From positions 156,683,259-156,747,258 of the forward strand of contig NC_092860.1 in NCBI RefSeq assembly GCF_032062135.1: 64,000 bases of DNA, written 5' to 3'. The stretch comes from Pyxicephalus adspersus (lineage: Eukaryota; Chordata; Amphibia; Anura; Pyxicephalidae). The notes beneath the pieces were generated by a model. It was not told the DNA's origin. It did not search any database and saw only the letters and a program-made list of their open reading frames with translations. Position 1 is the stretch's first letter. Each line of letters opens with the position of its first letter. Both the position numbers and the translations under genes were made by a program. This document shows, piece after piece, positions 55,531 through 64,000 of this stretch.

Positions 55531-58500
55531 TTGATTTTGGCATAAAGGGACATTTATTTGTGACAGGGCACCATCATATGATAGGAGTGATGAAGTTTTG
55601 ATGCTAGAGGGGTAGTCCCCCACTTATCCTACATTTCTCTTTCCCTTCAGAGAAGGTAAGTGGCCGGAGAAGGTAAGTGGTCAGCTATTTGTAACAGGCA
55701 CCCCACCAGCCTCTCAGTCTCAGCACCTGCAGATTTGACTCCAGGCAGAAGTGAGCGGTACAAAGGGCCCGTAGCCGTAAGATTTTAGGCACAGGGCCAC
55801 ATGACAAGGGTGGGAGGCCTAGACCAGGGGTGTTAAGGGGTAATAAAATGTAGTAGGGCTAGAGGGGGCTGTGCTAGTGTGGAGCGTGGGGTAGGAGGGG
55901 ATTAGGAATAGGATGAGGTAAAAGGGGCAGGACAGTGAGAGGCTCTTTTGGAAGAAAAAGTTTCTGTTAGGACACAGGTAGGGAGAGGGAATTTCAGGGC
56001 CTCTTAGCCCACCTTAGGAGGCAGAGTCTTCATCGGGTGAAGCCTGGCTGCATGTCAGAGTTTCTGGGTGTGCCAGAGTTGCTGGGCCCTGTCAGTTGCT
56101 GAGCTTTGGGGTATGGGCTGGAGCTGTCAGGGTGGGCAGCCCCTGATCCTCAGGGAGAGAGGCCTGCGGGCCTGGGGCCTCTCTTGAAGCAGGGGTCCCT
56201 TCATATTGTGGTCGACAGGGGGCGCAGCCCTCCGATTTACTGTAAGCAGGCCTGGGTTGTGTAGGCCCCACTTATCTATTGTCTATGGGACATTGCGTGC
56301 AGGATCCCCAGGACTGGAAGTGACGTCACAGGTGACGGGGCAGGGTCCCCAGTACTCGGAGCTCCTCTTTAGGTAGGGGAGCTCCCTTCCATTATACTGA
56401 GCCGGGCACCAGAAGCGGTGCAGGGTCCCGTGGACCAGCTGCCAGGTCCCAGAAGAACGTGGCTGCCAGGTAGATGTTTGGTGGCCTGAGGGGAGGGGTG
56501 GGGGATGGTGTATGGGGTTAGAACAACATGGGAAAAGGGCGGGGTTTGGTTGGTGTCAGGCAGGGCAAGCTGGTGGGTCCCTTTGAGGGCAGGTGTGGTT
56601 GAGAGTGCAGCGGGGCTTGTAGGTTTTTAGGAGGTTGTGGGCTATTTTGTAAGGTGTGGCACGGGGGTCACAGACAAGGGGGATGGTGGGAGAGAAGGTT
56701 AGAAGTGGGGGTCTTGAAATACAGAGGGAGAAAACTGGGGGGGGAGCGAGGAGGGAGGGGCGTGCAATGCAGCTACTGTTTGGCCAAATAGACCTGGGGG
56801 GGTTGTGTGTGGGGACGTTTGCTATATTACCTTTGGAGCTATTTAATTCTGATAGGAGTTCAGGGACAGATTTGCCGGGGGGGAGGTGGCGTTCAGCGGA
56901 CGGGTAGATAGCTGACTGTGTGAAGGATAGAGGTGGTTAACTTGGAGGAGGGTTTAGGTTCAGGTAGGAGGGCTTAGTGCAGTGGGGCACACGGGTCTGT
57001 AGTTTTTTCAAGTAAGGTGGTGGTGGAGGAGGTAAAAACTGGTAAAAAGGAGAATGGCGCTTGGAAGGCAAATTGGGGTCAAGACAATGCCTTGGTGTCA
57101 GTACTGGGGGATGATATGCTATTTTTCTCCCTGGTGTCGGTCTTGGAAGGCAAGGATCCAGTGCATTGGGAGAAGAGAATGGGCGGGAGGGAGTTTCCTG
57201 TCACTAAAAAAACAAAGATGGCAAATTCACACATGCGCAGTAAGATCGGCACTTTTTTTTTTTTTTACAAATACAGCGGAATACATCATAATTCTGCACA
57301 ATGAAGGTGTAATTTTTTTTTTTTACTTTTCCAGTTTTATGGGAAAAGTTCCCCGATTCGTGTTAGAATTTTATGTTTGAGACCCCGTATCTGGTAACTT
57401 GTTATGTTCAGGGGTCAAAAATTAAGTTTAACTCCCCTGTGTACCCTGCAAATTTCAAGTTTCCACAAGAATTGGTGTATAATATACTAAGTTTTATACA
57501 TGGGGATGCTGACAGCAGCATGGGCACAGACACAGCTTTCATGCTGCTGCTGGTGTACGAGGGCTTGGATTATCCCACGATGGGTGGGAGCAGCACAACT
57601 GATTGCCGAGGCCTTTAGAACACGCTCACTCTTGGGGAGCTTACACTGAAGCCTGATATTCTCATAGGACACCGGCACTTCTGCCTCCTGTCATTGGGAA
57701 GTTGGGGACCACTAAGCTAGAGAACCAATTCAATCTCTGGCCCTCCAGCCAATGCAGGCCAATGCACCACTATCATTGCTTCCTACACCTGAACCGAAGA
57801 CACCTTTTTCTATATTCTTCTTTGGGAATCAAAGTTAGTTTAGGACCTTTCAAAGCTCATGCCTCTGCTATTTCTTCCTGTATCCCAGAACTTTCTCAGA
57901 GGAACATACCAAGGTAAGAACAGTCATTTCTTTGCTCCAAGGAGACCCTCAAGACCTTCAAAGTCATGGAAACAGGTGACCCAGCTCTGTCTTATGTAAG
58001 TTCTCTTTTCAAAAGGCTAACAGAACATTACAATGACCCCTGCCAAGCAGCCACTGCAGAATGTGCACTGTGCCATCTCCACTGGGTTGAGGACCAGTAG
58101 AAGAATACTGGCCCTCTGTCGTTGGAGTTTTGATGCAGAATAGTTATTTAACATAAATTTCACACTGGACTGTCAGAACAGCTGAAAGATGAGCTAGCAT
58201 AAGTTGGCGTACCAGATTCACTAAATGACCTCATATGACTTTCAACCCAAATGGACTGTTGGCTCTGTGAGTGTTGGATGGAAAAGATGAGGACCCTGTT
58301 TATCGAGGGCTCCCCCACAACCTGATACCCGTGTACCTTTTTCAACAGAGACACTTCAGCTTTTGGTACCCAGGAGTCTCACGAACTAATGCAACTTTGC
58401 CTACAGAGACCTTCCCTGCTGAGAGAGGAACAAACATGATCACAAGCCAACCCTTTACTGTGGTGGATCAGGTTACTTTCTATACAACTGCCCTGTCCAT

Positions 58501-58835
58501 CTCCTGGGTAAGGATGGGTAAAGGTTTTGGGGAATTTTCCCAGTCATGATTGGTTTCTCTGCTCATGTGTTGCTCCCTGTATCCTTACAGGGCCCAGAAA
58601 CAATGGTTGAAATCTAAGCTATGAATTCCTGGGCATGTACGTGTTGTCTTGATATCTTGCCCAACCTTCCATTATGCACCAAGTCACTACTTTTCTTCTA
58701 TCAGGTCCAGCCAGTAACCCAGGAACTCTACACTCCCCTGTCATTCATTTTCCTGACTATCAAGATTGTTTTACCTTCATCATCATTCCCTTCCCTTTAT
58801 TTACTATTATACTTGTTTTAAGCTCACAAGCTCTC
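55531..58835. other. G-rich region, then unassigned sequence; no gene recognised
   Basis: 55550-57000 is unusually G-rich on the plus strand (GGGGG runs, GAGGAGG) and fairly GC-rich, then 57260-57330 has T runs. Short frames such as 56656-56907 are low-complexity. 57400-57620 and 57700-58600 look like decayed interspersed repeats. No splice-bounded exon or protein family was found. Confidence 0.35.
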
Positions 58836-58839
58836 ACAT

Positions 58840-59595
58840 TGTTTTTCCTTGGTCAGAAGAAGCGCAGAAGGTTTTTGGGAGACTGAAACAGCTGTTAGGT
58901 AAACCCGATCTCAAGTATCCTGATCCCTCTCTTCCCTTTGTCTTGGAGGTGGATGCATCAGAGATTAAAGTAGGTGCAGTTCATTCTCAGAAATTTGGGG
59001 CTAAGGCCCTTCTTTAATGGAAGATCCTGCTGAGGGAAACTACAATATTGACGACTGTAAACGATTACTATCAAAACTTCTTTTGAGGCTTTGATACCTG
59101 AGATCAGCTAATGTCTTGGACCCAGTCATAGTCATTGGGCCCTAATTTTTAAAGATTTGATTTCCACATGATTTTCTGTTCAGTATCTTGTAAGTATCCT
59201 GAAAACATGATCCAGATTGTTCCTGAAGTTTTTTTGTCTACAAAGAATTTGCTAATAGTTCAACCCAACCTTTTAGCACAAATTAAGCAGGCTTCCAGGG
59301 TCCAGCAAACCAATGCCATCCCTGATCTAGGATAGGTTGATCTTTTAACTTATTAGAACAAGATCTATCTGTCAACTGTGGGTCCTCAAATCTTGCCATG
59401 TCTCCTATTTAGCTGGGCAATTTGGGGTGTACTCAAATGGTGCATCTGTTGGCCAGACTTGCCACAAAATTGCAAGTCCTTCATTTTACCCTGCCCTACC
59501 TGCTCATGCTTCAAGCGTACTAGGGCCAAACCTTGGGGGTTGCTCCATCCTCTTCCCAACATGCTGCTGTAGTAGTTTATGGACTTTTTTGTGGA
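58840..59595 (+). mobile_element. Ty3/Gypsy pol fragment: RNase H and integrase
   Basis: Plus-strand: EEAQKVFGRLKQLLGKPDLK, YPDPSLPFVLEVDASEIKVG (start of RNase H), then decayed ...LRSANVLDPVIV, and the integrase zinc-binding part: LLFSWAIWGVLKWCICWPDL, FILPCPTCSCFKRTRAKPWG followed by LLHPLPN. Internal deletions join these blocks. Sushi-like group by motif pattern. Confidence 0.82.
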
Positions 59596-59597
59596 TG

Positions 59598-59995
59598 ACT
59601 GAAGAGCTGGCCTGAGGAAGAACAAGAAAAATGACGTAAAAATGATAATGGGATAATGGTAAGGAGATAATTGGTTCTATAGGCCAAGCACAATCCCTGA
59701 CCAGGGTTGCTAAGATGAAATTTCCAGCTGCTCCAGAGTCAATGAAGGCCTTAGGAGCAAGCGTGGAAATGTTGTGGCGAAGCTGGATGGCAATGGAGGG
59801 ACGTTGAGTGGAGAGGAAAATTACCTAGCCTGCCCACCTCAGAGCATGCCTCTCTGGGCAGGATTTAATAAAGTGCCCCTTCTGTCCGCAGGAAAGGCAA
59901 AGACCTGAAGATAGACACCGGGACCTTTCCTCTGGAGCCTTGATCGGCCTAGCTGCATGGATTCTTCAGGGACAGGAGGAACATGTCACCCTTCC
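59598..59995 (-). mobile_element. Ty3/Gypsy gag-protease fragment, minus strand
   Basis: Minus-strand zinc knuckle LCLSCGQKGHFIKSC (C-x2-C-x4-H-x4-C, intact) near 59910-59865, then KAFIDSGAAGNFILATLV (protease DSGA) near 59750-59700. Same segment as 22480-22640. It abuts a plus-strand Gypsy pol fragment head to head. Confidence 0.8.
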
Positions 59996-60890
59996 AGTCC
60001 TAGACAAAACCAATAAAATGCTTTGATGTATTATAAATGTCTGGATAGAGAGATGAACGCAGAATTACCGGGAAGCATCCCACAAACATTTGACAACTCA
60101 TACTGCTGTAAAAGAAAAACTGAGACACACAAAAGTCATTTTGTTTTTATGTTATTTTTTATTCATAATTTATAAGGAGGTGCAGTGGGTTTGAATGTTT
60201 TTTAGGGGTGGAGTATGGTTATTATGCGATTTGTTATTGTTGAAGTGCACAACATGAGTTGTATAAAATCAACACCTTTTTCATATTCCATTTGATATGA
60301 CTGTTGGTGAGCCTTGGTGGGGGTTGCCTTTGAAATGCCATGAGGACCAGAAGGGAAGATAACATGGAAGATCACACCATACCAGGTGTGAGGTATTGGG
60401 GTGTATATGGAAGGATTTACTTCAAAGACTTCTTCAATCATATTGCCTGGTCTATAAACATCACTAATATCTGATGAGCCCCAAAGGATCATGGACTAGC
60501 TGGTCAGATGATTTGGAGTACTTGCCCCCAGTGCAACAGTGTCATCTACTGGAGAATATCTACAGGCACATGTGAACAGTGTATTTCGGGAAGTGGGAGG
60601 ACACCTGAGTAAGGGGTGGATGCATGGGTGTGGCTAAATGTGGCAAATCAGACAACAGACCCCAAATCTCTATTTCTCACTGGAACCCAGCCAGGGTGCA
60701 GGATATAGAGGACGAACTCTTTGTGTAATGCATCATTTTACTTTGTCTGTGTGGTCATTATTTAGCTTCTCTTAAATGATTATTGGGGATTTGGTATTTT
60801 TTTTCTGTTAATAAATATTTAGCTTTTTAAGATATGTGTGAATATTTGGGTTAATCGAAACTCAAGAAAAGGGATAACGAGGGAAATATT
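59996..60890. other. No gene seen
   Basis: Short minus-strand frame at 60202-60492 (96 codons) has no recognised family. Otherwise unassigned. Confidence 0.3.
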
Positions 60891-60929
60891 TTTCTTTCAG
60901 TTATTATGATGTGTGTTAGTATGGGATGT

Positions 60930-61550
60930 ATTATTATAGGGTATTATTATAGGGTGTTATTATAGGGTATTATTATAGGGTNNNNNNNNNNNNNNNNNNN
61001 NNNNNNNNNNNNNNNNNNNNNNNNNNNNNNNNNNNNNNNNNNNNNNNNNNNNNNNNNNNNNNNNNNNNNNNNNNNNNNNNNNNNNNNNNNNNNNNNNNNN
61101 NNNNNNNNNNNNNNNNNNNNNNNNNNNNNNNNNNNNNNNNNNNNNNNNNNNNNNNNNNNNNNNNNNNNNNNNNNNNNNNNNNNNNNNNNNNNNNNNNNNN
61201 NNNNNNNNNNNNNNNNNNNNNNNNNNNNNNNNNNNNNNNNNNNNNNNNNNNNNNNNNNNNNNNNNNNNNNNNNNNNNNNNNNNNNNNNNNNNNNNNNNNN
61301 NNNNNNNNNNNNNNNNNNNNNNNNNNNNNNNNNNNNNNNNNNNNNNNNNNNNNNNNNNNNNNNNNNNNNNNNNNNNNNNNNNNNNNNNNNNNNNNNNNNN
61401 NNNNNNNNNNNNNNNNNNNNNNNNNNNNNNNNNNNNNNNNNNNNNNNNNNNNNNNNNNNNNNNNTAGGGTGTTATTATAGGGTATTATTATAGGGTATTA
61501 TTATAGGGTGTTATTATAGGGTATTATTATAGGGTGTTATAGGGTCCTAT
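60930..61550 (+). repeat. 13-bp satellite (RTTATTATAGGGT) with large assembly gap
   Basis: Tandem ATTATTATAGGGT and GTTATTATAGGGT units on both sides of a 483-base N run (60982-61464). True length unknown. Confidence 0.9.
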
Positions 61551-61589
61551 CATTTCAGCCTACATTGGCCTCAGTCCCTTTTGTCTCAG

Positions 61590-62330
61590 CCAGCGCTCCT
61601 ATACTCAGTGGCAGCACTGTAATAGTCACTGGTGAGCCCCTGTATAGAAATGACTTGGGGGCCCGCCATCTTTCCCCCATTACCGGTCACTCCAGGGCAC
61701 AACCAGCCAAACATGTTCACCACCTGAAGCACACACAGACCTATTTACCACACAGCATACCTCTCTGTGCCTTCAGTCTGGTCCTTCCAGACGTTACGTT
61801 TTATTATGGTGCAGGAAGAAGCAGGGTTCCCTGACAGCACAACTCACGCCACCACATATAGACACCGCATATGAAGAAATGAGCGACAGGGGTTCTGTGG
61901 GGGCCACTGGTAGCTGAGGAGGTGCCAGGTCCCAAGCACAGTGGCACATTTGGCACCTTTCTATGTCCACCACTAAGCAGGCTGTCTACAGACCTATGAA
62001 CATGATGGTAAACTATTTATAACAATGGCATCAGCATGACTGCAGGGAGTTAGTCGATCAGATAAGGCAATTGTTTTCATCTTATTTGCCATATCCTGAA
62101 GTGCCACCCATCACTCTACCCCATGGAACACTGGCCAGAATTGTCCGAGTATTCCACCTAGGTTCTGTCCCAACCACCTCCACCTGTCAAAGAGAGCTTT
62201 GGTATGGCAGGAGGAATTGTTACTCCCTAATGGAATACACGCTGTATAGTGATTTAATAAAATCCATTCAGTTTTATCTTTAGATTGTTGTAAAAGGTAA
62301 TGATCTTATCTTCTGGACTTTTCATAAGGT
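61590..62330 (-). repeat. Interspersed repeat of about 0.8 kb, copy 2
   Basis: Inverted copy of 16616-17450, colinear over most of its length; ends near AATATTTAGAATT at 62335. No conserved frame. Confidence 0.65.
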
Positions 62331-62795
62331 CATTAATATTTAGAATTATAAAGAACAAGGAATAGACCGTTGGGTTTTTTAGGCAAATATTGAAACTGTA
62401 TTCAGTGATAACGTCTCATAGAACACAAATGCACATTGTGACATCTCCCGGAGCAACCGGGTCAGAAAACAGCAGTGAGTAAGACAGCAGACTTGAATGT
62501 TGCAGGCTCTGGCCTGTCTATTTATTGGCACTTTAACAAACAAAAGAAACGGCTCGGCTGAGCAACCACATCCCATTACTGAGATAGTCCCTCTCTGACT
62601 GACAGTAAAGCAGTTTAAAGCAAAACCAATACAGCAAAACCAAGGCAGTCTTTAGATCACAAAACAAGCATGTTCCACTCACGTGTAATCGCTGCTGGTG
62701 CAAGGCCGAGCTCTGGGAACTAACTGAACTGCCTCCTAAACACCCTCCAACTTGCAACACAATGCTCATCCTCTTCCCTCCGCTTCTTGCTGATC

Positions 62796-62952
62796 CCTCT
62801 CTCAGCCTGGATCCCTCTGGCTCTCTCTCAGCCTGGATCCCTCTGGCTCTCTCTCAGCCTGGATCCCTCTGGCTCTCTCTCAGCTTGGATCCCTCTGGCT
62901 CTCTCTCAGCCTGGATCCCTCTGGCTCTCTCTCAGCCTGGATCCCTCGGCCC
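62796..62952 (+). repeat. 26-bp minisatellite
   Basis: Six copies of CTCTCTCAGCCTGGATCCCT then CTGGCT, nearly identical. As 26 is not a multiple of 3, the same 26-residue peptide period appears in all three frames; not a gene. Confidence 0.9.
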
Positions 62953-64000
62953 TAAAGAACCAGGTTTCTTCCTAGAAACTTACACAGACCTATCCACTCT
63001 CTATTCCCTGGAGCCTTTTTAACACTTTCCCTGACATTCTTAGTGACACCCTGTCACACCATATTAATACAAAGTACAAAATAGTGATCTCTTAAGCAAG
63101 GATCCATTAATCAACCAGTCAGGTTGGTACTAGACAGAAGTTACCTACTTTTACAAACACAGTGATACCGTGTTACAGGACCACAGAAACCGATACAAAA
63201 AAGATAATGCGCGGCCAGTATACCCAACGCGTTTTGCCCAATGAGGGCTTCTTTGGGGGTAGCTGTGCGATAGTGAAGTAGTTGAAGTGTTGCAAGCGGT
63301 CTAAATGTTTGTAAAAGTGAAATTAACATTTCTTAAGGCCAGGAGAAATACAAATACAAGAGTATATGATGAGCGTGATATTAAACACATGAAAGATAAT
63401 GGTACAACCAACATTGTTGGATAATTAGCTTAATGACAAAATATCCAATTAAAGACTACAGATTGATAAACATATATCAGATAGTGAATAGGTTGATACT
63501 ATATCCTAATATTGCCCTAGCTGGCTAAATAAACTTACATTGATGCATGAATATCTTATATATCTATGCAAAAATGTCCGTTATAGTGTATATAATGTGG
63601 TTACATTCCATGTTTTAAGAATCAGTAAAGTGACTTACATAAGCTGAATAGAGAATCTCACCAAGGAGATTACCAGTTATGGAAAAAGGAGAATAATCCC
63701 GGTGAATATATATCAGCATAAAATTATAGTAAGGCCAAATATTATGGGTGGGGTATATGTGGATGAGAATCAAAGAGTAGAAGAGTCGGTTGTAAGGAGC
63801 TGAGGAACTTTACTGAATCTTGAAGTTAATTATTTTTGTACTTTTGTTATGTTTTGTAGATGATTGAATTATGTTGAAACTATTTGTACTATGCTTATCA
63901 GTAAACTAACATCTGCTCCCCCCTTTTTGCCTTGAAACTCTTCCTTTCCTCCCTATATCTGTTACTCTGACAAAAATATCTTGTTCTAGGAGAACCACAA
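62953..64000. other. No gene seen
   Basis: Contains CAACGCGTTTTGCCCAATGA at 63227-63246, a word of a dispersed repeat. The rest is AT-rich and unassigned to the window end. Confidence 0.35.

Noticed and set aside
56656..57380. G-rich region as a CpG-island promoter or unknown gene
   Set aside because: G-rich on one strand rather than CpG-rich, with no downstream exon that could be supported.
62762..63022. Leucine/serine-rich ORFs at 62.8 kb
   Set aside because: Frame shadows of a 26-bp minisatellite.

Overview
This is a stretch of vertebrate nuclear DNA, most likely from an amphibian and probably an anuran. It is AT-rich, has long introns and is packed with old transposable elements (Tx1-type L1, L2 and CR1 LINEs, hAT DNA transposons, Ty3/Gypsy LTR elements). 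Its only recognisable host genes are type 2 vomeronasal receptors (V2R, class C GPCR family). The species cannot be named from the sequence alone. Three runs of N (2689-2772, 44789-44872, 60982-61464) mark assembly gaps, all inside low-complexity or tandem repeats.

The main gene is an apparently complete six-exon V2R on the + strand, coding exons 24818-25062, 29327-29618, 34674-35453, 37184-37414, 42104-42227 and 42913-43820. Every junction has GT/AG signals, the phases agree across all five introns, and the joined reading frame is 859 codons without a stop. It runs in order: signal peptide, ligand-binding Venus-flytrap domain (exons 1-4), cysteine-rich linker (exon 5, exactly 124 bp) and seven-helix domain with stop (exon 6). 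A TATA box and a conserved block lie just upstream.

Two V2R relics flank it. At about 15370-15774 (+) is a broken exon 6: a diverged transmembrane-2 piece joined by deletion to a nearly identical 3' third, with a premature stop and a hAT element inserted in its 3' UTR. At 50640-54326 (-) is a second V2R with only exon 1 and exon 3 visible, three in-frame stops in exon 3, and a Gypsy fragment between the exons. The window is therefore part of a V2R cluster with gene birth and death.

Layout: 0-3.5 kb palindromic repeat, CR1 and L2 fragments, minisatellite; 5-12.3 kb Tx1/L1 fragments in both orientations; 14.4-16.3 kb L2 fragment, LTR-like stretch, V2R relic and hAT MITE; 16.6-19.2 kb interspersed repeat and L1; 19.3-23.6 kb hAT with broken transposase next to Gypsy gag and LTR; 24.8-43.8 kb the V2R gene, with introns holding L1, a 47-bp minisatellite, a hAT with perfect 8-bp target duplication, a multi-hairpin element and a near full-length L2; 44-49.7 kb tandem repeats, another hAT copy and a deleted Gypsy; 50.6-54.4 kb the minus-strand V2R pseudogene; 55-64 kb a minisatellite inside a fold-back, Gypsy pol fragments and further repeats.

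I see no unknown multi-gene system. The more unusual signals are the mosaic V2R exon 6 relic, the chain of seven consecutive hairpins in intron 3, and several insertions that can be delimited to the base by their target duplications.
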